Assembly: GCA_041581055.1 (NCBI GenBank)
Contig: JBFGCT010000054.1
Span: forward strand, 1-22,205
Source of the DNA: JBFGCT01 sp041581055
Lineage (GTDB): Bacteria; Actinomycetota; Acidimicrobiia; Acidimicrobiales; Ilumatobacteraceae
DNA length: 22,205 bases
Direction: 5' to 3'
Shown here: piece after piece, positions 1-7,213 of the stretch
Position numbering within the stretch: position 1 is the stretch's first letter
How the letters are laid out: each line of letters opens with the position of its first letter
Made by a program: the position numbers and the translations under genes
The notes under the pieces: generated by a model
Told to the model about the DNA's origin: nothing
What the model saw: the letters and a program-made list of their open reading frames with translations, nothing else
Databases searched by the model: none

Positions 1-602
1 CCCATCGACACGGTCGGGAACTCCCAGAAGTCGGGCATCAGCCGCGGGTGGGGGTAGGAGGACAGCCCGCGGCCGTCGCGGCCGATCTCGCGGCGGAAGT
101 GGTCGAGGTCGTCCTCGGTCAGGCGGCCCTCGAGGAACGCCCGCGCGTACACGCCGGGCGCGGCGTGGCCCTGGAAGTAGACGTGGTCGCCCGGGATGCC
201 GTCGTCCTTGCCGCGGAAGAAGTGGTTGAAGCCGATCTCGTAGAGCGACGCCGAGCTGGCGAACGTCGAGAGGTGGCCGCCGATGCCGTCGGCGGCCTTG
301 TTCGCCCGCACGACCATCATCGCCGCGTTCCAGCGGATGAACGCCCTGATCCGCCGCTCGATGTGCTCGTCGCCGGGGAACCAGGGCTCCTCCTCGCGGG
401 GGATCGTGTTGACGTACGGCGTCGAGACCGTGGCCGGGAACGACACCTGCGACTCGTTGGCCCGCTGCATCAGGCGCGACAACAGGTAGCGGGCCCTGGT
501 CTTGCCGTGGGTGTCGACCACCGCGTCCAGGCTGTCCAACCACTCCTCGGTCTCGAGCGGGTCGATGTCGGGCAGCTGGTGCACATGGCCGTCGAAGATC
601 AT
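1..602 (-). CDS. aceE: Pyruvate dehydrogenase E1 component (AceE), N-terminal part, cut by window edge
   Basis: AceE is the thiamine-diphosphate E1 subunit of pyruvate dehydrogenase. It decarboxylates pyruvate and passes the acetyl group to the lipoyl arm of E2. About 200 residues are visible from an ATG at 602-600, and the frame runs open to base 1, so roughly three quarters of a usual ~900-residue AceE lies outside. Recognisable family stretches are TPYVNTIPREEEPWFPGDE, IRWNAAMMVVRANK, GGHLSTFASSASLYEIGFN and VYFQGHAAPGVYARAFLEGR. The last two carry the histidines that correspond to the active-site His residues of the E. coli enzyme. This is the single-chain, homodimeric E1 type, not the alpha/beta type. 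The gene diverges from rnhA, with about 120 bp between them. Its E2 and E3 partners are probably the products at 15721 and 14271. I found no convincing Shine-Dalgarno sequence. Confidence 0.93.
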   Translation of the reverse strand, partial: MIFDGHVHQLPDIDPLETEEWLDSLDAVVDTHGKTRARYLLSRLMQRANESQVSFPATVSTPYVNTIPREEEPWFPGDEHIERRIRAFIRWNAAMMVVRANKAADGIGGHLSTFASSASLYEIGFNHFFRGKDDGIPGDHVYFQGHAAPGVYARAFLEGRLTEDDLDHFRREIGRDGRGLSSYPHPRLMPDFWEFPTVSM

Positions 603-724
603 GGCGGCATTCTCGCAGTGTTACCGGCCGGTACGCACCGGATCGGGCGAGAACGGCCGGTTTCCAGCGGCGGCAGGGGCCCGATCGCCTCGATCTGCGC
701 CGGGGCGGGCACACTGGCGGTCTG

Positions 725-1171
725 ATGAGCGAGCCGATCGTGGTGTACACCGATGGCGCCTGCAGCGGGAACCCCGGGCCGGGCGGATGGGGCTGGGCGG
801 TCGCCCCCGGGGGCCGGCCGTCCGGGGCGGGCGGCGAGCCGCTCACCACCAACCAGCGGATGGAGATCTACGCGGTGCTCGACGCGCTGCGCGTGCTCGG
901 CGGCGACGGCGCGGCCGGGGCGCCGGCGATCGAGGTCGTGTCCGACTCGACCTATGTCGTCAACTGCTTCCGGGACCGCTGGTGGGACCGCTGGGAGCGC
1001 AACGGCTGGAAGAACGCCAAGCGCCAGCCCGTGGCCAACGCCGACCTCTGGAAGCCGCTGATCGCGCTGGTCAACGCCGGCGATGTCACGTTTCGGTGGG
1101 TGAAGGGCCACAGCGGCGACCCGATGAACGACCTCGTCGACGCGCTGGCGGTGGCCGCGATCCCGGCCTGA
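725..1171 (+). CDS. rnhA: Ribonuclease HI
   Basis: RNase HI cuts the RNA strand of RNA:DNA hybrids in the cytoplasm, removing R-loops and primers. The protein is 148 residues, close to the usual ~155. The four acidic metal-binding residues are visible: D10 in YTDGACSGNPGPGGWG, E47 in NQRMEIYAVLDAL, D74 in VVSDSTYVV and D139 in NDLVDALA. The catalytic-loop histidine is H129 in WVKGHSGDP. The basic region WERNGWKNAKRQPVANADLW matches the handle/substrate-binding part of E. coli RNase HI. The start is the ATG directly before SEPIVVYTDG. There is no clear Shine-Dalgarno; a weak CACACT hexamer ends 9 nt upstream, so a leaderless message is possible. It diverges from aceE. Confidence 0.95.
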   Translation: MSEPIVVYTDGACSGNPGPGGWGWAVAPGGRPSGAGGEPLTTNQRMEIYAVLDALRVLGGDGAAGAPAIEVVSDSTYVVNCFRDRWWDRWERNGWKNAKRQPVANADLWKPLIALVNAGDVTFRWVKGHSGDPMNDLVDALAVAAIPA

Positions 1172-1268
1172 CCACGGGGGCCACGAGGCCGGCGCGGATT
1201 GCTCAAGCGGACCCGTTCGACCGCCGACAACAGCAACATGAGGATTGCCCGCGCCCGGCGTCGAATGT

Positions 1269-1274
1269 TACAGT
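1269..1274 (+). promoter_or_regulatory. Predicted -10 element for the SpoIID/SGNH protein gene (leaderless type)
   Basis: TACAGT fits the actinobacterial -10 pattern TANNNT and ends 8 nt before the ATG at 1283. A TTGCCC at 1245-1250 is a possible -35, with an 18-nt spacer. Transcription would begin at or within 2 nt of the start codon. No Shine-Dalgarno is present, so the message is probably leaderless. The site also decides the start: the upstream in-frame ATGs at 1238 and 1265 would lie before the transcript begins. Confidence 0.55.
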
Positions 1275-1282
1275 TTCGTGAC

Positions 1283-4200
1283 ATGCGCCGAGTTGGGGTC
1301 TTGGCATCGATCGCCGTCGCCGCGTCGGTGCTGCCGTCGGGCGGCCAGGCGTCGCCATCGGCCCAGGCCGCTCCCGACGACGTGATCGCGGTCGTCATCG
1401 AGGGCGGTGGCCACGGCCACGGCCGGGGGATGAGCCAATGGGGGGCCTACGGGTGGGCGGTCGACGAGGCGAAATCGTGGGGCTGGATCCTCGACCACTA
1501 CTTCGGCGGAACCGAGGCCGGCGCCGTCGGGCCCGGCGAGCGCATCCGCGTCCGCCTGCTCGGTCACGACGGGCGCTCGACCGTCGGCGTGATCTCGCAC
1601 GGACCCGGTGTCGGCTGGGGCGGCCACGCCGGGGCGTCGATGTACGCCCAGGAGATCGCGCCCGACGTGTTCGACGTGTACTCGGCGGCGACGGTCACCT
1701 GTCCGGGCGCGGCGACGTTGACCGTCCCCGACGGCCCGCTGGCGTACGCCCCGCCGCCGACGTTCGACGCCGACGTCCGGCGGATGCAGCAGTTCCTCGA
1801 CGTCTTCCACGACAGCGCGATCGACGTCGACGGCTACTTCGGCCCGCAGACCCGGTCGATCCTGGTCGACTGGCAGACCGCCGAGTCGCTGCCGGCCGAC
1901 GGGGTGTGGGACCTCGACGACGCCGAGCGGGCGCGGGCGATCATCGCCGCCGGCTCCGGGGGAGCGGCGTGGACGCTCATCGGCGCCGCGGTCCCCGGGC
2001 CGATCACGTTCACCAGCCCGAACGGCGAGACCTCCGCGGCGGCGCCCGCCGACGTCCTCGGCATCTGCGACTCGGGCGGATCGGTCGCCCATTACCGGGG
2101 CGAGCTCGAGGTGTGGAACACCGGCAGCGGCAACCGGGTCGTCAACGACGTCAAGGTCGAGGACTACCTGCGCGGCGTCGTGCCCAAGGAGATCTCGGCG
2201 AGCTGGGCGAACGCCGGGGGCGGAAAGGGCGTCAACGCAGTTCGCGCCCAGGCGGTGGCAGCCCGGTCGTACGGCCTGCGGCAGAGCCGGTATTCCTACG
2301 CCGGCACCTGCGACTCGACGTCCTGCCAGGTCTACGCCGGAGCGGCGAAACGGGGCAGCGCCTCCGGCTCGGCCTCGGTCGTCGAGGACAGCCGGACCGA
2401 CGCGGCGATCGCGGCCACGGCGGGCGCCGTCCGTCGCTGGCCCGCCGGCCATCCGCAGGCCGGGCAGCTCGTGTCGACCGAGTTCTCCGCGTCCAACGGC
2501 CCGCGGACCGCCGGCGGGGCCTTCCCGCCGGTCGACGACGCGCCGGGCGACGGCACGTCGAAGAACCCGAACCACCGGTGGACCCGGATCCTCGACGCCG
2601 ACGCGCTCGCCGCACGGTACGGGCTCGGCAAGCTCACCGGCGCCGAGATGGTCGAGGCCGCGAGCTCGGCCTACCGGCAGTTCGACGGCGTGTGGTTCAA
2701 CGACATCGTGCTCACCGGCACCAACGGCACGTTCCGCCAGCAGGCGTGGGATTTCCGCGGCGCCCACGGACTCAAGTCTCCCGGCTTCACGGTGCGGGTG
2801 GTCACCGAGGACACGTCGTCGATGGCGGTCGGCGTGATCGGCGACTCGGTCGGCGCGAGCATCGCCGCCGGCGGCGCCTCCGAGCTCGTCACGCTGATCG
2901 ACGGCACCTTCGCCTCGGCCTCGATCGATGTGGTCTCCAGCCGCTGCACGACCAACGTCTTCTGTTCCGGCACGAGCGGCGTCGAGGCGGCCGGCGGCCT
3001 CCCCTACGGCTTGGATCTCGTCGTGGTCGAGCTGGGCTACAACGACTGGCCGCCCGGCTTCGACGAGGACATCGACGACATGATGGCCGCGCTCAACGCC
3101 CGCGGCGCCCGGCAGGTGGCGTGGGTCAACATGGCCGACATCAAGCAGGGGTCGGGCGGCGGGTCGTACTACGGGCCGTCCAACCAAGCGCTCGTGGCGG
3201 CGACCGCGCGCTGGCCGAACCTGACGATCCTCGACTGGGACGCGGCGAGCGATCACTCCGAACGGCCGCGGTGGTTCTCCGACGGGGTCCACCTGACGAC
3301 GACCGGGCAGGCCGAGTTCGCGCTCTGGTTGCGGGCGAGGATGGTCTCGCCCGACCTGGTCCCGCCGTCGCATTGGCTGGCCCCGCCGAAGAAGATCCAC
3401 CTGTCGGTCGTCGGCGCCGCGCTCGACTCCCCGAGCGGCGTGTCGATGAAGGTTCCGACCAACGCGAGAGCGGTCGCGCTGAACATCACCGGCGTCGGCC
3501 CCGTCGCCGCCGGGTTCGCCACCGTCTGGCCGTGCGCCAGCCCGCGGCCCGACACCTCGAACCTGAACTTCGTCGCCGGCGACGTCGTGGCGAACAGCGT
3601 GATCGCCCCGGTCGGCCCCGACGGCGCCGTGTGCTTCTACTCCTCGGTCGGCACGGACTTCCTGGTCGACATCGCCGGATGGTTCCCGGCCGGCGGCGCG
3701 TCGTCGACGTTCGAGGAGCTGACCCCGCGCCGGGTGGTCGACACCCGGACCGGCGTCGGGGCGCCGATCGGCAAGGTGGCCAGCGCGTCGCCGCTCCGCG
3801 TCCGGCTCGGCGGCGCGGCCATCCCGCAGCCCGGCGGCGGAAGCGTCACGATCCCGGCGGACGCGGCGGCGGTGGCCGTCAACCTCACCGCCGTCGACAC
3901 GGCGGCGGCCGGGTTCGCCACCGTGTGGCCGTGCGCCGCGCCCCGGCCCAACGCCTCCAACCTCAACTTCGGCGCCCGCGACACGGTCCCGAACACGGTC
4001 ATCGCCCCGCTCGACGACAACGGTGAGTTCTGCGTGTTCATGGACAAGCCGGGCCACGTGCTGGTCGACGTCGCCGGGTGGTTCCCGGCGAGCGCGCCGG
4101 GCGCGGGGTTCCAGGCGGCCATCCCCCGCCGGGTCGTCGACACCAGGCAGGGCGCCCGCGTGAGGCCCTCGGCGCCGCTCGTCGTGCCGATCCGCGGGGC

Positions 4201-4552
4201 GACGGTCGTCACCGACCGCGGCCCGGTCGCGGTTCCCGCTTCGGCGGCCGCGGTCGCGCTGAACCTGACCGTCGTCGGCGCCGCGGCGCCCGGGTACGCC
4301 ACCGTCTGGCCGTGCGGAGCGGCGCGGCCCGACGCGTCGAACGTCAACTACGTCCCCGGTGTCGACGTCGCCAACGGCGTCATCGCGCCGATCGGCGCCG
4401 ACGGCACGATCTGCGTCTACACCTACGCCGACGCCCATGTGCTGGTCGACGTGAACGGCTGGTTCTCCGGCGGCGCCGACCCGTCGTTCGTCGGGACCGT
4501 GCCCAGGCGGCTGGTCGACACCCGCAACGCGATCGGCCCGCCGCCGAGCTGA
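1283..4552 (+). CDS. Large secreted protein: SpoIID/LytB-like, peptidoglycan-binding, SGNH hydrolase and C-terminal wall-type repeats
   Basis: This is a 1089-residue exported multidomain protein. MRRVGVLASIAVAASVLPSG is a signal peptide and supports the start at 1283. Residues ~157-218 (DVRRMQQFLD…DGYFGPQTRSILVDWQ) look like a PG_binding_1 domain. It is inserted within a SpoIID/LytB-type region whose core is VEDYLRGVVPKEISASW at ~292-308 and VRAQAVAARSYG near 320-332. Residues ~516-690 form an SGNH/GDSL hydrolase: S522 in GDSVG, N587 in GYNDW, and D667 and H670 in DGVHLT. After this come three repeats (about 3397-3696, 3712-4101 and 4108-4476), each with ATVWPC…RP…SN.N and ending VD(I/V).GWF, then a short fourth start (PRRLVDTRNAIG) that ends the protein. 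SpoIID proteins act on cell-wall glycan; SGNH enzymes are often esterases. A role in remodelling or deacylating envelope glycans is inference. Confidence 0.85.
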   Translation: MRRVGVLASIAVAASVLPSGGQASPSAQAAPDDVIAVVIEGGGHGHGRGMSQWGAYGWAVDEAKSWGWILDHYFGGTEAGAVGPGERIRVRLLGHDGRSTVGVISHGPGVGWGGHAGASMYAQEIAPDVFDVYSAATVTCPGAATLTVPDGPLAYAPPPTFDADVRRMQQFLDVFHDSAIDVDGYFGPQTRSILVDWQTAESLPADGVWDLDDAERARAIIAAGSGGAAWTLIGAAVPGPITFTSPNGETSAAAPADVLGICDSGGSVAHYRGELEVWNTGSGNRVVNDVKVEDYLRGVVPKEISASWANAGGGKGVNAVRAQAVAARSYGLRQSRYSYAGTCDSTSCQVYAGAAKRGSASGSASVVEDSRTDAAIAATAGAVRRWPAGHPQAGQLVSTEFSASNGPRTAGGAFPPVDDAPGDGTSKNPNHRWTRILDADALAARYGLGKLTGAEMVEAASSAYRQFDGVWFNDIVLTGTNGTFRQQAWDFRGAHGLKSPGFTVRVVTEDTSSMAVGVIGDSVGASIAAGGASELVTLIDGTFASASIDVVSSRCTTNVFCSGTSGVEAAGGLPYGLDLVVVELGYNDWPPGFDEDIDDMMAALNARGARQVAWVNMADIKQGSGGGSYYGPSNQALVAATARWPNLTILDWDAASDHSERPRWFSDGVHLTTTGQAEFALWLRARMVSPDLVPPSHWLAPPKKIHLSVVGAALDSPSGVSMKVPTNARAVALNITGVGPVAAGFATVWPCASPRPDTSNLNFVAGDVVANSVIAPVGPDGAVCFYSSVGTDFLVDIAGWFPAGGASSTFEELTPRRVVDTRTGVGAPIGKVASASPLRVRLGGAAIPQPGGGSVTIPADAAAVAVNLTAVDTAAAGFATVWPCAAPRPNASNLNFGARDTVPNTVIAPLDDNGEFCVFMDKPGHVLVDVAGWFPASAPGAGFQAAIPRRVVDTRQGARVRPSAPLVVPIRGATVVTDRGPVAVPASAAAVALNLTVVGAAAPGYATVWPCGAARPDASNVNYVPGVDVANGVIAPIGADGTICVYTYADAHVLVDVNGWFSGGADPSFVGTVPRRLVDTRNAIGPPPS
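3397..4552 (+). repeat. Three tandem protein repeats plus a truncated fourth
   Basis: Within the C-terminal third of the secreted protein, a unit of about 125 residues recurs at approximately 3397-3696, 3712-4101 and 4108-4476, with a partial copy from 4489 to the stop. Shared landmarks are a start of P.R(R/L)VVDTR, a hydrophobic A.AVA(L/V)N(L/I)T strand, (G/A)(F/Y)ATVWPC with a paired later Cys (VCFY, FCVF, ICVY), and an end of LVD(I/V).GWF. The first copy lacks the VDTR segment. The repeats are diverged, so they are long-standing protein repeats and not a recent DNA duplication. Confidence 0.85.
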
Positions 4553-4582
4553 CCGCAATTTGTCGGCGATTCCGCGACGGCA

Positions 4583-4588
4583 TAGGTT
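4583..4588 (+). promoter_or_regulatory. Predicted leaderless promoter -10 of the SDR gene
   Basis: TAGGTT ends 8 nt before the ATG at 4597. TTGTCG at 4560-4565 lies 17 nt upstream of it, a good -35 spacing. No Shine-Dalgarno precedes the ATG. Together these suggest transcription starting at the start codon itself. Confidence 0.6.
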
Positions 4589-4596
4589 TCGCCGCC

Positions 4597-5373
4597 ATGG
4601 ACATCAGTGGCGCAAGCGCGATCGTGACCGGGGGTGCCTCGGGCATCGGGGCGGCGACGGCCCGGCTGCTCGCCGAGCGGGGGGCCAGGGTCGTCATCGC
4701 CGACCTCCAGGAGGACAAGGGCAAGCAGCTGGCCGCCGAGATCGGCGGATCCTTCTGCAAGGTGGACGTCACCAAGACCGAGGACATCGTCGACGCGGTC
4801 GAGATGGCGAAGTCGATGGGACCGGTCCGCGTGCTGGTCAACTCGGCCGGGATCGGTTGGGCACAGCGCACGGTCGGCAAGGACGGGAGCCTGGAGTCGG
4901 CCGCCAACCTCGACGCGTTCAAGAAGGTCGTCGAGATCAACCTGATCGGGTCGTTCGACTGCATCCGCGTCGTCGGCACGGCGATGAGCACGACCGAGCC
5001 GCTCGACGACGGCGAGCGCGGCGCGATCGTCAACATCGCCTCGGTCGCCGCGTTCGACGGGCAGATCGGCCAAGCGAGCTACTCGGCGTCGAAGGGCGGC
5101 GTCGTCGGCATGACCCTGCCGATCGCCCGCGACCTCTCGGCGATCGGGATCCGCGTCAACACGGTCGCCCCTGGCCTGATCGACACCCCGATCTACGGCG
5201 AGGGCGACGCCAGCGACGCCTTCAAGGAGAACCTCCAGAAGGGGGTGCTGTTCCCCAAGCGGCTCGGCTACCAGTCCGAGCTGGCCTCGATGGTCGTCGA
5301 GTGCGTCACCAACAGCTACATGAACGCCGAGACGATCCGTGTCGACGGCGGCATCCGCATGCCACCCAAGTAG
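4597..5373 (+). CDS. SDR-family NAD(P)-dependent oxidoreductase, 3-hydroxyacyl-CoA dehydrogenase type 2-like
   Basis: This is a 258-residue classical short-chain dehydrogenase. The Rossmann glycine motif TGGASGIG is at 11-18, D36 (VIADL) after the second strand indicates NAD preference, NSAG is at 82-85, and the catalytic residues are N115, S149, Y162 and K166 (YSASK). The C-terminal text (RVNTVAPGLIDTPIY, then FPKRLGYQSELASMV…INAETIRVDGG-like end) resembles the HSD17B10 / 3-hydroxy-2-methylbutyryl-CoA dehydrogenase branch, which oxidises 3-hydroxyacyl-CoA in fatty-acid or isoleucine degradation. The substrate is inferred from that resemblance only. The next gene starts about 100 bp downstream with its own Shine-Dalgarno, so this gene is probably monocistronic. 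Confidence 0.88.
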   Translation: MDISGASAIVTGGASGIGAATARLLAERGARVVIADLQEDKGKQLAAEIGGSFCKVDVTKTEDIVDAVEMAKSMGPVRVLVNSAGIGWAQRTVGKDGSLESAANLDAFKKVVEINLIGSFDCIRVVGTAMSTTEPLDDGERGAIVNIASVAAFDGQIGQASYSASKGGVVGMTLPIARDLSAIGIRVNTVAPGLIDTPIYGEGDASDAFKENLQKGVLFPKRLGYQSELASMVVECVTNSYMNAETIRVDGGIRMPPK

Positions 5374-5476
5374 GGGCCTGGCCGAACGGCGAACCGAACG
5401 GGCGACCTGTCCAAGGACTCTAGCCGCGGAGCGTAATCCGTTGTGCACTGGGGGTAGGACGACGACGGGAGGCACC

Positions 5477-6514
5477 ATGCGCTGGGCTCGGCATGTCGGA
5501 GCGCTCACCGGGCTGGTCGTCGCCGCGGGCGTCGGTGTCGGCCCGGCCGCGGAGGTGGTCGCATCGCCGGACCGGGTGCCGACACAGATCGTCACGTCGT
5601 GTCCGGACGCGGTGGACCCGGTCGAGCTGACGAGCGTCGCGCAGGTCGAGCAACTGCTCGTCGGAACGTGGGTTCGCTGCACCGACGACTTCCTCGTGCC
5701 GCCGACCGGCGGTCCGGCTCACGTGGGGCTGGAGTTCGCCGCCGACGGGCGCTTCTACCGGCTCTACGAGGGAGACCTCGGTGGCCTGATCCGGGTCGAG
5801 GGCCTCGAGCAGGAGGGCGACTGGAAGCTGTTCGACGACCTCATGGGGTCCTACCAGTTGGACGCGCGCGTCCTCGGCGGCGGAACGAGCATCACCGTCC
5901 CGATGTTCTTCGGCGAGCCGTCGCTGGTGCAGATGCCCCATCTGGGTGGAGCAACGGCGTTCGTCCCTTGGACCGGTGACCCAACGGTCCTGGGAGTGCC
6001 GGCGGGTGTCGGCGACGGGCCGTGCGGCCTGCCCGCCGGTCCTGTCGAGTTGACCTCGGTCGCCGAGGTGGAGCAGTTGCTCGTCGGGACGTGGGTGCGG
6101 TGCGGTGAGACGTCCGTGCTCGGCCCGGTCCTCCCGGGCGAGGTCGGGCTCGACATCCTGGCCGACGGCCGCTTCTTCCGCCTGTACGACGACTCACAGG
6201 GTGGCCTGACTCGTGGCGATGGCCCGGGTCAGGAGGGTCGGTGGGAGGTGATCGACAACACGGTCATGAACGGGCCGGGCTCGTATCAGGTCAACCTGAC
6301 GGTCGAGGGTGTCGGGACCTTCCATGCGCCCGCCGTCGTGCTGGAACGGCCGGTTCACCTGCGACTCGGAGAGTTCCCGCCCGCGGACTACCGACGCCCG
6401 CTTGACCAACTCCCACCGACCGGCGCGAACCTGCTCGCCGCGCTCGTGGCGCTCGGCTCGGTGGCGGGTGGGTTCGTGCTCGTCCGTGCCTCCCGCCGGG
6501 CATCGACGTGGTGA
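5477..6514 (+). CDS. Secreted LPPTG-anchored protein with a duplicated domain
   Basis: This 345-residue exported protein has no function I recognise. MRWARHVGALTGLVVAAGVGVG is a signal peptide. The body consists of two copies of one ~115-residue domain, starting at residues 48 and 189. Both open with PVELTSVA(Q/E)VEQLLVGTWVRC and share (L)ADGRF(Y/F)RLY, GGL.R and QEG.W. Each copy has two cysteines about 26 residues apart (C42/C68 and C183/C209), suggesting one disulfide per repeat. The C-terminus is a sortase sorting signal: LPPTG at 312-316, a hydrophobic stretch and a basic RASRRASTW tail. The product is therefore predicted to be covalently attached to the cell wall. GGGAGG at 5468-5473 is a strong Shine-Dalgarno that fixes the ATG at 5477. 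The VGTW…DGRFYRLYEGD layout resembles lipocalin-like 'does it differ from control' ligand-binding sheets, but this is only an impression. Confidence 0.8.
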   Translation: MRWARHVGALTGLVVAAGVGVGPAAEVVASPDRVPTQIVTSCPDAVDPVELTSVAQVEQLLVGTWVRCTDDFLVPPTGGPAHVGLEFAADGRFYRLYEGDLGGLIRVEGLEQEGDWKLFDDLMGSYQLDARVLGGGTSITVPMFFGEPSLVQMPHLGGATAFVPWTGDPTVLGVPAGVGDGPCGLPAGPVELTSVAEVEQLLVGTWVRCGETSVLGPVLPGEVGLDILADGRFFRLYDDSQGGLTRGDGPGQEGRWEVIDNTVMNGPGSYQVNLTVEGVGTFHAPAVVLERPVHLRLGEFPPADYRRPLDQLPPTGANLLAALVALGSVAGGFVLVRASRRASTW

Positions 6515-6555
6515 CATCGGGAACAGAGTCGCCGCGCCGCCGGTTGTCCGCGTGC

Positions 6556-6837
6556 ATGAAAGCTGTCTACAACGGAACCGTGATCGCCGAGAGCGACGAC
6601 ACCGTCGTCGTCGAGGGGAACCACTACTTCCCGCCGGACTCGGTCAAGACCGAGTTCCTCACGCCGACCGACCATGCGACGGTCTGCCCGTGGAAGGGCA
6701 CCTCGTCGTACTACGACGTCACCGTCGGCGGGGAGACCGCGCCGAACGCCGCGTGGTATTACCCGACACCGAAGGAGAAGGCCGCGCAGATCAAGGATCA
6801 CGTCGCGTTCTACCCCGTCGTCACCGTCTCCAGCTGA
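6556..6837 (+). CDS. DUF427 domain protein
   Basis: This is a 93-residue protein covering one complete DUF427 domain. The family hallmarks are all present: KAVYNG.VIAESD at the N-terminus, V.VEGN.YFPP, CPWKGT(S)SYYDV in the centre and WYYP.P.EKA.QIKDHVAFYP near the end. The biochemical activity of the family is not established. It is a small cytosolic beta-rich protein, common in actinobacteria and proteobacteria. The ATG at 6556 was chosen because homologues begin directly with MKA; the in-frame upstream codons back to 6508 overlap the preceding gene and encode unrelated basic sequence. I saw no Shine-Dalgarno. Confidence 0.87.
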   Translation: MKAVYNGTVIAESDDTVVVEGNHYFPPDSVKTEFLTPTDHATVCPWKGTSSYYDVTVGGETAPNAAWYYPTPKEKAAQIKDHVAFYPVVTVSS

Positions 6838-6876
6838 CCCGCGACGGCCCCTGCAGACGCGCCCGACGATCCGGGC

Positions 6877-6882
6877 TACGTT
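6877..6882 (+). promoter_or_regulatory. Predicted -10 element for the small basic protein gene
   Basis: TACGTT lies 31 nt before the ATG at 6914, giving a 5' leader of roughly 24 nt. Unlike most genes here this one has a leader with a real Shine-Dalgarno (AAGGAG at 6901-6906). No convincing -35 was found. Confidence 0.4.
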
Positions 6883-6913
6883 GGCCTCCGGACCACAGCG
6901 AAGGAGCGCGGGC

Positions 6914-7177
6914 ATGGGGAAGTACACGGTCAAGGAGAGCGGCAACAACGGCAGCGTCGAGGTGCGCAAGGACAAGATCGTCCGCAGCTTCAAGAAGCGC
7001 CTGCGACGCGACGACAAGGACGAGATCCCGATCAAGCGGGTCGTGTCGGTGAGCCTCGACCGGCAGATGGGCGGCGACGTCGTCACCGTCCGGACCAAGG
7101 ACACGGCGTACAACTGGAAGCTCAAGGACGCCGATGCGATGGCCCTGGTGCAGGACATCGAGCGCGCCCGGAAGTGA
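6914..7177 (+). CDS. Small basic protein, possible PH-like fold, function unknown
   Basis: This 87-residue cytosolic protein is rich in Lys, Arg and Asp, with no signal peptide or membrane segment. It opens with MGKYTVKESGNNGSVEVRKDKIVRSF. Short alternating strands (SVEVRKDKIVRSF, EIPIKRVVSVSLD, DVVTVRTKDTAYNWKLK) follow, then a C-terminal helix (ADAMALVQDIERAR). This layout (beta strands, then one helix, with a conserved Trp) resembles small bacterial PH-like domains such as DUF4429-type proteins. That is an inference from pattern, and no function can be assigned. The AAGGAG Shine-Dalgarno at 6901-6906 supports the ATG at 6914. The gene is convergent with argJ, 36 bp away. Confidence 0.7.
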   Translation: MGKYTVKESGNNGSVEVRKDKIVRSFKKRLRRDDKDEIPIKRVVSVSLDRQMGGDVVTVRTKDTAYNWKLKDADAMALVQDIERARK

Positions 7178-7178
7178 C

Positions 7179-7196
7179 CCGCCGCGCGCCCGGCGG
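7179..7196. terminator. Possible bidirectional hairpin between convergent genes
   Basis: CCGCCG (7179-7184) and CGGCGG (7191-7196) form a perfect 6-bp GC stem with a 6-nt loop in the 36-bp gap between two convergent genes. There is no T-tract on either side. Its position suits a terminator, but a 6-bp GC palindrome is not rare at this base composition. Confidence 0.35.
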
Positions 7197-7213
7197 CGGT
7201 GGCGACCGCGGCC

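Noticed and set aside
1268..4558. A 1096-codon open frame on the minus strand opposite the SpoIID/SGNH gene
   Set aside because: It is an Arg/Gly/Asp-rich mirror frame produced by high GC, without domains; the plus-strand frame has a signal peptide and several recognised domains.
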